A program made the position numbers and the translations under genes. From assembly GCA_963727535.1 (NCBI GenBank), contig CAVSGR010000001.1, positions 310,001-374,000 on the forward strand: DNA of 64,000 bases. The letters are read 5' to 3'. Below are positions 45,546 to 54,995 of this stretch, one piece after another (the first letter of the stretch is position 1; each line of letters starts with the position of its first letter). Origin of the DNA: RBG-16-34-14 sp963727535 (GTDB taxonomy: Bacteria > Bacteroidota > Ignavibacteria > Ignavibacteriales > Ignavibacteriaceae). The notes under the pieces were generated by a model, which ran no database searches, had not been told where the DNA came from, and worked only from the letters and a program-made list of their open reading frames with translations.

Positions 45546-46481
45546 TTAAAAGTTTATTTTTTTAGGCTTAGCGACTTCAAAAAAATTAAGATCATCGAAG
45601 AAAAAATCTGCAGGATTTTCCTTAACTCCGTCATGCTCAACTTCATAATGAAGATGAGGCCCGGATGATAAACCTGTGCTACCGGTTTTTGCAATTAAGT
45701 CACCTCGGGTAACCTTCTGACCTTTTTTTACTAAAGTCTTTGAAAGATGTGCATATATTGTTCTATACCCAAATCCATGATCTATTTCTACAGCCATGCC
45801 AAGTCCACCTCTATATCCGACGTAATCTACTCTTCCCTTTCCTGCCGCATAAACTGGTGTCCCTCTGTTAGTTACTATATCAATCCCGGCATGCATTCTT
45901 CTAATATGTAATATTGGATGGACCCTCATACCAAAACGGTCTCCTAAAAAACCAACACAAGGTTTTATGGCAGGGATTGATTGGAAAAGTAATTTATTTT
46001 CTTTTAGTTTGTCAGATATCTCAATATACTGCTTACTTTCAAAATCTATTTTTCTTGAGACTTCATTAACATAATCAAATGCTTTTTGAAGCTTTAACTG
46101 GGAATTATCCGAAAGAAAATCAAGCTTATTATCAAAGGAGCCTCCACCTACACCGACTAATTGCTCATCCGATGAAACGGGATCAAGGTTCACAGAAACT
46201 CTAAGATCATTATTTGTTTTTATCAAACTATCTAATTCATTATTCAAAGATTTGTAATTTGTTAAAACATTATCAAGCTTTTGTTTCAACATATCGTTCT
46301 CATTACTCAAGGATGAGTAAGTATCTACACCAAAAAAACCTAAAGCAAAAGAATATATTGAAAAAATTATGGCAACAATAAAAAGAACCCCTCCACCTAA
46401 ATAAAGGGAAAGCTTTGTTTTATAATGCTTTATCTCGACGAATTGAAGCTTTGATTTAGAGAAATAGTATAATTTTTTCAT
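45546..46481 (-). CDS. M23 family metallopeptidase (cell-wall endopeptidase or its activator)
   Basis: A cytoplasmic basic start, one membrane helix (LSLYLGGGVLFIVAIIFSIYSF) and a coiled coil (about 70-170) precede the LytM domain. Zinc ligands are RRMHAGIDI (H, D) and GPHLHYEVEHDG (HxH), so the site is complete. 311 residues. Complete zinc residues favour an active D,D-endopeptidase over a degenerate EnvC-like activator. Confidence 0.92.
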   Translation of the reverse strand: MKKLYYFSKSKLQFVEIKHYKTKLSLYLGGGVLFIVAIIFSIYSFALGFFGVDTYSSLSNENDMLKQKLDNVLTNYKSLNNELDSLIKTNNDLRVSVNLDPVSSDEQLVGVGGGSFDNKLDFLSDNSQLKLQKAFDYVNEVSRKIDFESKQYIEISDKLKENKLLFQSIPAIKPCVGFLGDRFGMRVHPILHIRRMHAGIDIVTNRGTPVYAAGKGRVDYVGYRGGLGMAVEIDHGFGYRTIYAHLSKTLVKKGQKVTRGDLIAKTGSTGLSSGPHLHYEVEHDGVKENPADFFFDDLNFFEVAKPKKINF

Positions 46482-46535
46482 ACTTAGAGGGCGAATTTAA
46501 AGATATTAGGTATGTTTGTCAAGGGTAGTTAAAGT

Positions 46536-47549
46536 TTATTCGAAATCGTGCTCAAAATAGTCAACACCTCTTAAATCATCCTTATTTTTTTCTGAAATTT
46601 TCTTAACTAGTCTTTCATTAAAAGTTTCTGCTGCTTTATACCCATAATGTTTAAGTAGATAATTAAGACTGATGACCTCTGAAATTACTGTAATGTTTTT
46701 TCCCGGTAAAATAGGAAGCTTTACGTAAGGAAGATCAACACCAGAAATACTAACAATCTCTTCATCCAAACCGGTTCGGGTATATTCTGTTTTAGCATCC
46801 CATAATTCAAGCTCGACCACAATCTCTAATCTTTTCTGGTATCTTATTGCCCTGATGCCAAACATTTTTTCAACATCAATAATTCCCAATCCACGAATTT
46901 CCATAAAATGTCTAGCCAGGTTTGTTCCCGAACCCATAAGAATCCCCTCTCCTTTTTTAGTAAGGATAATGAGATCATCGGCAACCAACCTGTGCCCTCT
47001 TTCAACCAGGTCCAGGGCTACTTCACTCTTCCCTACTCCTGATTTTCCAATAAACAACATTCCCGTTCCGTAAACATCTACATAAGAACCATGTATCGAT
47101 ATTCTTTCGGCAAACTGGTCGTCGAGAAAATCGGTTACAAGATAGACAAGCTTAGTAGTTGAAAAAGGAGTTCCAAAAAGAGGAATCTGATATTTATTTG
47201 AAAGCTCAACTAATTCCGGGAAAGGTTTATTATTATCAGTAAGAATTATACACGGAATATTGAACTGGAAAATTCCTTCGATCGATTTTATTCGTTCTTC
47301 TTTATTTAACTTGGAAAGGTATTGTATTTCAGTGTTTCCAACGACCTGGACACGGGAAAATGAAAAAAGATCAACGAAGCCTGCTAATGCAAGTCCTGGT
47401 CTGTGTAAGTTTTGTTCCTTTATCTTTTTGTTAAAGCCGGAATTGTTTGAATAAAGTTCAAGCTGAAATAAATCTTTAGAATTACTATAGAAATATTCTA
47501 CAGTAATAAACTCTTTCCGGGAAATAGCTTTCTGATCGATCTTTATCAT
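46536..47549 (-). CDS. hprK: HPr(Ser) kinase/phosphorylase
   Basis: Bifunctional enzyme phosphorylating a Ser of HPr. Walker A is IGKSGVGKSEVALDLVERG (about 168), followed by LVADDL and the family signature EIRGLGIIDVEKMFG. The DRTGL-type N-terminal domain is present. 337 residues. No ptsH, ptsI or other PTS genes are in the window, so its partner is unknown. Overlaps the hibernation factor stop by four bases. Confidence 0.94.
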   Translation of the reverse strand: MIKIDQKAISRKEFITVEYFYSNSKDLFQLELYSNNSGFNKKIKEQNLHRPGLALAGFVDLFSFSRVQVVGNTEIQYLSKLNKEERIKSIEGIFQFNIPCIILTDNNKPFPELVELSNKYQIPLFGTPFSTTKLVYLVTDFLDDQFAERISIHGSYVDVYGTGMLFIGKSGVGKSEVALDLVERGHRLVADDLIILTKKGEGILMGSGTNLARHFMEIRGLGIIDVEKMFGIRAIRYQKRLEIVVELELWDAKTEYTRTGLDEEIVSISGVDLPYVKLPILPGKNITVISEVISLNYLLKHYGYKAAETFNERLVKKISEKNKDDLRGVDYFEHDFE

Positions 47550-47848
47550 TTTACTTTTGAAGTTCTTTTTGTTTTAAGCTTTTTAAGCTGCCGTGATAAT
47601 TTTTCAACTGAAGCGCTTACAGCTTTTTCAAATTCACTGGAATCTTTATTCGCACTTAGTGTTTGACCCGGAACCTGGAGAATTATTTCCGCACTTTTAA
47701 CGCTGTCTTTTGAATTCAGGTAACTTAAAATTACCTCTGCGTTTAGAATATTATCATTATATTTTTTAAGTCCCGAAACTTCATCATGAATAAAATCTTT
47801 TAATGTTTGACGTGCTTTGAATTTTCTGGCTGTTATACTGATGTTCAT
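47546..47848 (-). CDS. hpf: Ribosome hibernation promoting factor (short HPF/YfiA)
   Basis: 100 residues with the S30AE fold: ISITARKFKARQTLKDFIHDEV, central strands (AEVILSYLN, AEIILQVPGQTLS) and a basic tail (KKLKTKRTSK). The long-form dimerisation domain is absent. Binds the small subunit decoding region under stress. Co-linear with hprK, as in several other phyla. Confidence 0.93.
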   Translation of the reverse strand: MNISITARKFKARQTLKDFIHDEVSGLKKYNDNILNAEVILSYLNSKDSVKSAEIILQVPGQTLSANKDSSEFEKAVSASVEKLSRQLKKLKTKRTSKVK

Positions 47849-47867
47849 TTATTCACCTCTTACGAAA

Positions 47868-48746
47868 TTATGATTTGGGATGAGATCTTTTATATGTTGA
47901 TTTTAACCTTTCAACACTAACGTGTGTGTATATCTGTGTTGTTGAAAGATTTTCGTGACCTAATATTTCTTTTACTGCTTTTAAATCGGCACCGTTGTCC
48001 AGCATGTGTGTTGCAGCACTATGTCTTAGCACGTGTGGGCTTTTCTTTTTTAAGTCGGTTACAAGTGACAAATATTTGTTTACTAAACGATGAACTAATC
48101 TCGGGTAAATTCTTTTTCCTTTTTCCGTTGTAAAGAGTGGAAGGGAATGACTACCAAATCTGTTTAATCTTAAATATTTATTTATTACTTCAACGGATTT
48201 ATCTCCAACCGGAACTATTCTCATTTTGCTGCCTTTGCCAAGAACTTTTAATGTTTGTTCTTTCAAATCAAGATCGCCATAATTTAATTTGCATAATTCA
48301 TCTACACGAATTGCACATCCATAGAGAATCTCAAACATTGCTTTTATCTTTTCAGAATTTTTTTCTTTATCGATCTCTTTGTATGCTTCTAATATAGCGG
48401 ATACAGAAGCAACCTCCGGTAACTTTCTCGGTATCTTAGGACCTGAAATGGATGAAGCAGGGTTTGCTTTTATATATTCGTTAAGATAAGCAAACTTAAA
48501 TAAACCTTTTATTGAGGAAATTTTTCTTGAAATAGATTTTTTTGTTATTCCGCTTTCGCTTAAAACCATCAGGTAAGATTTAATAAACTTTTCGCTTATT
48601 TCCGAAATATCTTTTTTTGAATATTCCAGGCAATATGAAGAAAATTCACTTAAATCTGAGCGGTAAGATTTTACTGTATTATCAGAGTAGCGCCTGATAC
48701 TTTTCAGATAGCGAAGATATTCTTGTAAGATTTTTTCAATCAACAT
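47868..48746 (-). CDS. Tyrosine recombinase XerC/XerD
   Basis: 292 residues. SAM-like N-terminal DNA-binding domain (LQEYLRYLKSIRRYSDNTVKSY), then the catalytic domain with R (CAIRVDELCKL), HxxR (HVLRHSAATHML), H (LGHENLSTTQ) and Y (IYTHVS). The housekeeping-gene context (topA, hpf) favours a chromosome-dimer-resolving Xer enzyme over a mobile-element integrase. XerC versus XerD cannot be separated by eye. Confidence 0.92.
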   Translation of the reverse strand: MLIEKILQEYLRYLKSIRRYSDNTVKSYRSDLSEFSSYCLEYSKKDISEISEKFIKSYLMVLSESGITKKSISRKISSIKGLFKFAYLNEYIKANPASSISGPKIPRKLPEVASVSAILEAYKEIDKEKNSEKIKAMFEILYGCAIRVDELCKLNYGDLDLKEQTLKVLGKGSKMRIVPVGDKSVEVINKYLRLNRFGSHSLPLFTTEKGKRIYPRLVHRLVNKYLSLVTDLKKKSPHVLRHSAATHMLDNGADLKAVKEILGHENLSTTQIYTHVSVERLKSTYKRSHPKS

Positions 48747-48751
48747 TAAAA

Positions 48752-51079
48752 TTATTCTTCAACTTCTTCTACTTCAGCGGGAATAACTTCCTCATTACAA
48801 TTAGGACATCTAAGGTAATTCCCTTTTTTTACTGAGTAACGCTGAAGCATATATTCAGAATCACCATTTGGACAAGGATTAAGAACCGGTTTATACCAGC
48901 TTACAAAATCACATTCAGGATATTTTGAACAACCGTAAAATATTTTATTTCTCTTTGATTTTCTTTCTACAACTTCGCCCTTTTTACATTTCGGGCAGCT
49001 AATTCCAAGAGTTATGTTTTTAACAAAATCACATTCAGGATATCTTTCACATCCGATAAATCTTCCAAACTTCCCTTCTCTATAAACTGTTCTGCTGCCA
49101 CATTTCTCACAAGTATCGCCTGTATATTCAGGTTCTCTGCTTGCGGCGGCAAATTCACGGAAGGATTTTATGTTTTTACAATCCGGATAATTTGTACAAG
49201 CAAGATATTTCCCATAACGTCCTACTTTAATTTCCATTTCATTTCCACAAAGATCACAGATGATTTTATCAACTTTATCTTCAACAAGTTTCAAAGCGTC
49301 TGAAAACGGATAGTAGAAATCGTTCAAAACTTTCACGTAGTTTATTTCTCCCTGGGCAATCTGGTCAAGTTCATTTTCCATACGAGAAGTGAAATCTTCA
49401 TTAATTATATTAGGAAAATTTTCAACAAGAATCTCGTTTACACGCATACCAAGTTTTGTCGGGATTAATTTCCTGTCTGTCTGCTCAACATATTTCCTAT
49501 CCTGGATAGTGCTAACAATTAATGAATAAGTACTTGGTCTTCCAATTCCCCTGCTTTCCAATTCTTTTATTAAGGAGCTTTCTGTAAACCTTGCAGGAGG
49601 TTTTGTAAAGTGCTGAGTTTTTTGAAGCTCTTCAAGATCGAGTTTATTTCCTTTTTCCAAACCGAGTGGAATTTTTTCATTCCTGTATTCTGCTTTTTCT
49701 TCAGCATCAGTTTTAGGCTCGAACATTTCTTCATAAACCTTCAAAAAGCCGTTAAATTTTTCTGCGTTTCCAAAAGCTTTAAATAAAAATTCATCTGCGG
49801 TAACTTCAATTACAGTAGTTTCGAATTGTGCCTGGGTCATTTGCGATGCTACAAATCTTCTCCATATCAATTCATAAAGTTTAAATGTTTTGTTATCAAC
49901 AAATTGTTTTACAAACTCAGGAGTATATTTTAAAGATGTAGGTCTTATTGCTTCATGCGCATCCTGAACATTTTCTTTGTTTTTCTTCTCATAATTATTT
50001 GGAGATTCAGGTACGTATTCAGCTCCATAAGAATTTTTAATAAAATCTCTTACAACCGGAATAACTTCTTCGCTTATTCTTGTTGAATCGGTTCTCATAT
50101 AAGTAATTAAACCTACAGTTCCTTCATCTCCGAGGTCGATTCCTTCATATAATTTTTGTGCAAGCATCATAGTTTGCTTTGGGCGCATTCTTAATCTTCT
50201 CGATGCTTCAACCTGGAGTGTACTTGTTATAAAAGGAGCAGATGGATTTCTCTTTGTATTCCTTTTCGTGATGTTCGTAATTTCAAAAGCATCTTTGCTT
50301 TGTACTCGGTTAAAAATATCAGTTGCAGATTTTTCATCTGTTATAGCAAAATTCTTTTCAAGAAATTCCTTCCAATCATCATCGCTCATCACAGGTTTAG
50401 GAGGAATCTTTAGATCCTTTCCATCAATACTGAAAAGTTTTGCTTTAAAAGTTTCTCCCTTATCTGTTTTAAAAATTGCCCAGATTGACCAGTGTTCTGT
50501 AACAATAAATTTATCTATCTCTTTTTCTCTATCACAAATAAGCTTTAAAGCAACAGACTGAACTCTTCCTGCAGATATTGAAGTACTTCCGGAGATTTCA
50601 ATTATAGCTTTCCAGAGAAAAGGACTAATCTTGTAACCTATTATTCTATCCATTACTCTTCTTGCTCTTTGAGAAGAAACAAGATTATCATCTATAGCAC
50701 GTGGAGATTTCATTGCTTTAGTAACTCCGGTTTTGGTAATCTCATTAAATAACACGCGGTGAAGCTTAGCTTCACTATTTCCATTCAGAATGTCGGCAAT
50801 ATCCTGTGCTATTGCTTCACCTTCCCTGTCAGGGTCAGTTGCGATGTAAATGTTCGTACTTTTTGATGCAAGAGATTTAATCTTTTTTACAGTATCTCCC
50901 TTGCCACGTATGGTTACATACTGAGGTTTGAAGTCGTTATCTACATCTACTCCTAATTTTGTTTTAGGAAGATTCCTGATATGCCCAACCGTTGCCTCGA
51001 CTTTGTAATCTCTGCCAAGATATTTATTTATCGTCCGCGCTTTTGACGGCGATTCTACTAATACTAAATTTTTTGCCAT
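48752..51079 (-). CDS. topA: DNA topoisomerase I
   Basis: Relaxes negative supercoils. TOPRIM acids are in LVLVESPSKARTINKYLG and ATDPDREGEAIA. The active-site Tyr is in GLITYMRTDSTRISEEV, and SSLIKELESRGIGRPSTYS is the TopA signature. The C-terminus has four zinc-ribbon units starting CDLCGNEM, CEKCGS, CPKCKKG and CPNG. 775 residues, intact. Followed by smg, a frequent neighbour. Confidence 0.97.
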   Translation of the reverse strand: MAKNLVLVESPSKARTINKYLGRDYKVEATVGHIRNLPKTKLGVDVDNDFKPQYVTIRGKGDTVKKIKSLASKSTNIYIATDPDREGEAIAQDIADILNGNSEAKLHRVLFNEITKTGVTKAMKSPRAIDDNLVSSQRARRVMDRIIGYKISPFLWKAIIEISGSTSISAGRVQSVALKLICDREKEIDKFIVTEHWSIWAIFKTDKGETFKAKLFSIDGKDLKIPPKPVMSDDDWKEFLEKNFAITDEKSATDIFNRVQSKDAFEITNITKRNTKRNPSAPFITSTLQVEASRRLRMRPKQTMMLAQKLYEGIDLGDEGTVGLITYMRTDSTRISEEVIPVVRDFIKNSYGAEYVPESPNNYEKKNKENVQDAHEAIRPTSLKYTPEFVKQFVDNKTFKLYELIWRRFVASQMTQAQFETTVIEVTADEFLFKAFGNAEKFNGFLKVYEEMFEPKTDAEEKAEYRNEKIPLGLEKGNKLDLEELQKTQHFTKPPARFTESSLIKELESRGIGRPSTYSLIVSTIQDRKYVEQTDRKLIPTKLGMRVNEILVENFPNIINEDFTSRMENELDQIAQGEINYVKVLNDFYYPFSDALKLVEDKVDKIICDLCGNEMEIKVGRYGKYLACTNYPDCKNIKSFREFAAASREPEYTGDTCEKCGSRTVYREGKFGRFIGCERYPECDFVKNITLGISCPKCKKGEVVERKSKRNKIFYGCSKYPECDFVSWYKPVLNPCPNGDSEYMLQRYSVKKGNYLRCPNCNEEVIPAEVEEVEE

Positions 51080-51087
51080 TAACTTTC

Positions 51088-51540
51088 TTAGTTTATCAGG
51101 TCGGATGAGTAAAGTATCGACCTGCTGCCCGGTAATGTATAATTATTTAATTCAAGAAAAAGGGACAATATAATCAAAGTTATTTGTTCTATAGTAACTT
51201 CTTCGCCACCAAATAACTTAATCTGTTCCATGATTAATTCCAAATCACTGTTTGTTAATATCCCTTTATGATAGAAATGTAAAAGATAATTATAATTTTT
51301 CAAACCAATTGCATTTATTTCTTCTCTTGAAAAGAACCTGAAACTTTTGTTATCTTCCGTAAAATGAAAATCATTCCCGTAAGTTTCTCTAACTAATTTA
51401 TCGTAAATCCAGCTGTAAGCTGCTGCAACAGCATTTTTATCATATTTATACTTGCTGCTTAGCCTGTTAAAAGTTTTCTCAGCAGGCTCCGCGTTCAGCT
51501 TATGAACTATTTCTTCCAAAACTTTTGATATTTCAGTCAT
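51088..51540 (-). CDS. smg: DUF494/Smg family protein
   Basis: 150 residues with the Smg pattern: RFFSREEINAIGLKNYNYLLHFYHKGILTNSDLELIMEQI and a hydrophobic C-terminal helix. Smg genes sit beside topA/dprA in many bacteria, which supports the call. Molecular function is not established. Confidence 0.75.
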   Translation of the reverse strand: MTEISKVLEEIVHKLNAEPAEKTFNRLSSKYKYDKNAVAAAYSWIYDKLVRETYGNDFHFTEDNKSFRFFSREEINAIGLKNYNYLLHFYHKGILTNSDLELIMEQIKLFGGEEVTIEQITLIILSLFLELNNYTLPGSRSILYSSDLIN

Positions 51541-51555
51541 CGTATCTCACACTTC

Positions 51556-51984
51556 CTAATATTTAAACAATAATCTATATTGATTAAAAAGATTATTTTC
51601 AAGTCTCTTCAGAATTACCTTATCTTTTTTCTGCTTGTCATCATATCCGAGTAAATGCAGAAAGCCATGAATTACATTTCTTAACACTTCTTCGAAGAAG
51701 CTTACACCGTACTTTTTTGCATTAGATGCAGCATCATCAACAGAGATGTAAATTTCCCCATCAAGGTCATTATTTTTTGCATAATTAAAAGTTATGATGT
51801 CGGTAGAATAATTATGATTCAAGTATTTGCTGTTTATTCTTTTCATTTCCTCACTGTCTACAAAATTTATCTGCATACTCAATATTTTGAAATCAAGATC
51901 ATCAGAAAGTTTTTTTACAATCTTATGAATTAAACTTTTATCAATCTTTATTGTTCCTTTGTAATTTACCGAGAGGTTTTTCAT
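51556..51984 (-). CDS. ybeY: Endoribonuclease YbeY (16S rRNA maturation)
   Basis: Zinc endoribonuclease for 16S 3'-end processing. The core motif HGFLHLLGYDDKQKK supplies two of the three zinc His; the third usual His is Asp here, a replacement also common in Bacteroidota. NSKYLNHNYSTDIITF and GEIYISVDDA are further family motifs. 142 residues, normal length. Stop overlaps the next gene's end on the same strand by four bases. Confidence 0.93.
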   Translation of the reverse strand: MKNLSVNYKGTIKIDKSLIHKIVKKLSDDLDFKILSMQINFVDSEEMKRINSKYLNHNYSTDIITFNYAKNNDLDGEIYISVDDAASNAKKYGVSFFEEVLRNVIHGFLHLLGYDDKQKKDKVILKRLENNLFNQYRLLFKY

Positions 51985-52518
51985 TTATTGCCCTGCCTCT
52001 CAATTGAGTCATAAGCTTTCTTTGCATATTCTCTATACCTGATTGCAGAATTTTCAAATTCTTCCAACTCCTCTTTGGTTAAGTCTCTCACAATTTTTGC
52101 CGGAACACCTGCTACAAGCTTTCCCGAAGGAACAACAAAATTTGGTTTTACAACCGAGCCTGCAGCAACCATAGATTTTTCTTCTACTACAGAACCGTCA
52201 AGAACTATACCGCCTATACCAATAAGTGTTAAATCCATTATAGTAGCTCCGTGAAGCACTGCTGAATGTCCGACAGTTACCTTATTACCAATTACGAGTG
52301 GATTTTTACCCGTGACGTGAAGCACACAATTATCCTGGATATTTGTTATAGAACCAATCCGGATGAAGTTAACATCTCCCCTGATTACAGAGTTGTACCA
52401 GATGCTTGAGCCTTCACCGATTTTAACATCACCAATTATTTTAACTCCCGAAGCAAGAAAAACATCTTGAAGCAATTTCAGGAAGTAAGTTTAAGTAAGG
52501 AAATATTTTTTCATTCAT
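51981..52518 (-). CDS. Gamma-class carbonic anhydrase family protein, 5' end frameshifted
   Basis: Left-handed beta-helix trimer fold of YrdA/PaaY type. RGDVNFIRIGSITNIQDN, CVLHVT, TVGHSAVLHGATI and GVPAKIVRDLTKEE are present. Metal His are expected in LHV, GHSAVLHG. The open frame starts at 52475, but the true N-terminus (MNEKIFPYLNLLPEIAS) starts at ATG 52518 and is displaced by one extra A near 52471. A second copy of this 5' end lies at 53259-53337 and shows the intact reading. Confidence 0.9.
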
Positions 52519-52533
52519 CATTCTTTAAAATAG

Positions 52534-52569
52534 AAAACGAGACTCACATTTTAAAAGGGAGTCTCGTTT
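52534..52569 (-). terminator. Intrinsic terminator
   Basis: AAACGAGACTC / GAGTCTCGTTT stem with a 13-base loop, followed on the minus strand by TTTTCTATTTT. It lies between the A-type gene at 52605 and the carbonic anhydrase start, so the latter probably has its own promoter or relies on readthrough. The duplicated counterpart near 53360 has lost this stem. Confidence 0.7.
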
Positions 52570-52604
52570 GATTTCGAGTCTAAAAAAAATATTATTCATG
52601 TTTA

Positions 52605-53156
52605 TCATTGATGAATTGGATGAACTTCTTCCATAGGAGTGTCGTCTAGCTGAATAGACTCTATTGAATCATTTTTCATATATTTTTGATTATCTTGATT
52701 TAGCAATATTGTATAGCTTCTTTCTTCATAACTGTAGGGGAAATGTATGCCTAAAGAAACAGTTACTCCTGCAAATTTAGATGTTGTCTCTCCTATAGGG
52801 AATTATTATTTCTTTGGATTGTCCGGGAGTTAGAAAAACTACCTGACTATCTATTGCGACTCTCTCTTTGTCTTCTCAAGTTTTGAACCAGCAGGTAAAC
52901 TTGCTGTAATAATTATAATATCTCCAGATTTATATTCTTCCTTATCGAAACCTATTTTAACATCTGAAGTATACCCATCAGTTTTAAATATACTAAGCAG
53001 ATATATTTTTTTACCAATTACGTAATCAGGTTTAGCATAATAACCACTACTATCTTTAGCTTGAACAATTTTATTCTGGTCAATAAAATATTGTGGGAAA
53101 GCTTTATTTAAAGGAAATAAGATTAAAAGCAGCAAAAGAATTTTAATAGTTCTCAT
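52605..53156 (-). pseudogene. Exported protein of unknown function, duplicated copy 2 (frameshifted)
   Basis: ATG 53156 behind a GGAGGAAC ribosome site starts a signal peptide (IKILLLLLILFPLNKAFPQ) and YFIDQNKIVQAKDSSGYY. The open frame stops at 52851, but the neighbouring frames continue ERVAIDSQVVFLTPGQSKEI and then TSKFAGVTVSLGIHFPYSYE to 52605. That makes about 180 residues and needs two single-base indels. It is a paralogue of the gene at 53505-54130 and shares YFIDQ(N/D)K and S(D)VKIGFDK. No known domain. Confidence 0.6.
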
Positions 53157-53181
53157 TTTTTTGTTCCTCCAATTTTATATT

Positions 53182-53337
53182 TTATTTATATTTATACTTC
53201 GGCGGCTGCCAACCTTCACTTTTCCAGTTTACAAGTTCGAGTTTAATATTTCCGATTATTTTTACTCCCGAAGCAAGAAAAACATTTGGAGCAATTTCAG
53301 GAAGTAAATTTAAGTAAGGAAATATTTTTTCATTCAT
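53182..53337 (-). pseudogene. Chimeric 51-codon reading frame: carbonic anhydrase 5' end fused to DUF3108 3' end
   Basis: Reads MNEKIFPYLNLLPEIAPNVF and LASGVKIIG, matching the carbonic anhydrase start, then GNIKLELVNWKSEGWQPPK, matching the DUF3108 protein's end. The junction is at 53252-53259, where both parents share ATAAT(C/T)GG. It is the novel joint of a tandem duplication and happens to be open with a natural start and stop. Expression or function is unsupported. Confidence 0.8.
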
Positions 53338-53504
53338 CATTCTTTAAAATAGAAAACGGTATTCACATTAAAAAAGGGACCTTAACTTTTAGGCATCTAC
53401 AAAAGCTTGATTGTTCTCAAGTGAGTTTATGTTTGGAATTTATAGTTTTCTTCAAACTATATTTATGGAATTTTCCATGTTGTATAATAACGCTGTGAAA
53501 ATAA

Positions 53505-54130
53505 TTATTTAAATGGATGGGATTGAACCTTTTCTCCTGAATGATATTTCTTTTTTTGAATAAGATTAGAATCTTTAAAAGTAGTATCAATTTGAAAATG
53601 GTATTTGTTGTTTTCAAAAGACTTCCCCTGATAATCTGTAAATTTAACTATATAACTCTCGCCATTCATAACTATAAATATTTCCTAAATGTATTGTTAA
53701 TCTAGCACCCATCTCTTGGTTTACAATTTAAAGTAAGATTAACTTCTTCTCCTTTTCTTATATAAAAAGAATAACCATTGTTTTGTTCTATATGAGTTGA
53801 AGAAGAAGATATGCTACAGCCGGAAATTAGTACGCTTTCACTATCTGCTTTATTTTCAAACCCTCGCTTCAAAGTTAAAACTATTTTATCATTTTGTTTA
53901 TATGCATCTTTATCAAATCCTATTTTTATGTCAGAATAATAGTTACGTGTGGAAGAAAATTGCTGAAGGTAAATCTTTTTATCTTTTTCTTCAGATTTAG
54001 ATATACGGTAATATTTTTGTTTATTTGCTTTAAATTCATCTACTTTATCCTGGTCAATAAAATATTGAGAAAAAATATTATTAAACGGGACTAAAGCAAT
54101 TAGCAATAAAACAATTTTAATGGTTTTCAT
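53505..54130 (-). pseudogene. Exported protein of unknown function, duplicated copy 1 (frameshifted)
   Basis: ATG 54130 with a GGAGGAAC site begins a signal peptide (IKIVLLLIALVPFNNIFSQ). YFIDQDKVDEFKANKQKYY, SDIKIGFDKDAYKQNDKIVL and a Cys-containing segment follow. The first frame ends at 53702; two further frames (GARLTIHLGNIYSYEW, then YIVKFTDYQGKSFENNKYHF) carry it to 53505. About 205 residues in total. Paralogous to the gene at 52605-53156 but with a longer middle. Function unknown. Confidence 0.6.
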
Positions 54131-54159
54131 TTTTTGTTCCTCCAATTCTATATTTCGCT

Positions 54160-54995
54160 TTAATCTTTAAACTTCGGCGGCTGCCACCCTTCCCTTTTCC
54201 ACTTACAAGTTCGAGTTTAATATTTCCGATTATAACTTTCATTTTTGCTACAACAGGAATTGCAGCTTCATCATTTGTGAACCAGCCTTCAAAATGTCCG
54301 GTAAGACCAAAGATACTGATAAAATCCATTTCACCATCGAGACGTGTACAGGCAATATCGTAATCAACTGCATCTATAGATACATCACTAACTTCTTTGT
54401 AAAAATTAATTTTTGTATAAACTTTCTTTTCTGCAACAAGACAAGGAACATCTACAGATTTATTTTGTCCGCAATTATTTCTTGCATAATAAAAAATCGA
54501 TAATCCATCCTGGTAAAATTTATCTATACTTCCAACGCTGTCTGTCCAAACTTTTGCAGGACTGAATCTTCCCTTTTTTACTCGAACGTTATGATCATCA
54601 TAATTAAAATAATAATCTGTGTATGTAAAAGGTTTTTCTTCTTTATTAACTCCCCTGAAAAAATTTGAGTAATAATCTCCTTGTGGCGGGGTGATCACAT
54701 TGCTTTCATAAGTTTGATGAATATCTACAAATGGAATTCCAGAGTAAGAATCGATATAGGCAATTGTGCTGTAATACGTTTTGCCGTTTACTTCTTTTTT
54801 ATCTCTTACTTTAAGCTTTACTTCTCCTAATTTCATAAATGAATAAGAAACGAGATAAGTTAATTCTTCCCCAACAACAAGGTTTTTGTTAGAAAAGAAA
54901 TTTAATTCAATTTCTGTTTTTGAATTATTTTTTTGCGGCGCTAAAGAAAGAAAAAGTGTAACAAAAATAATCTGAAACTTTAAGAACCGTTTCAT
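54160..54995 (-). CDS. DUF3108 domain exported protein, 3' end frameshifted
   Basis: Signal peptide (FQIIFVTLFLSLAP), then the DUF3108 beta-rich fold: GEELTYLVSYSFMKLGEVKLKV, SGIPFVDIHQTYESNV and AKVWTDSVGSIDKFYQDG. Pfam DUF3108 proteins are exported and uncharacterised. One missing base near 54208 shifts the last residues, so the raw frame runs on to 54117; by comparison with the duplicated 3' end at 53182 the true end is WKREGWQPPKFKD at 54160. Overlaps the CtpA gene by four bases. Confidence 0.85.
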
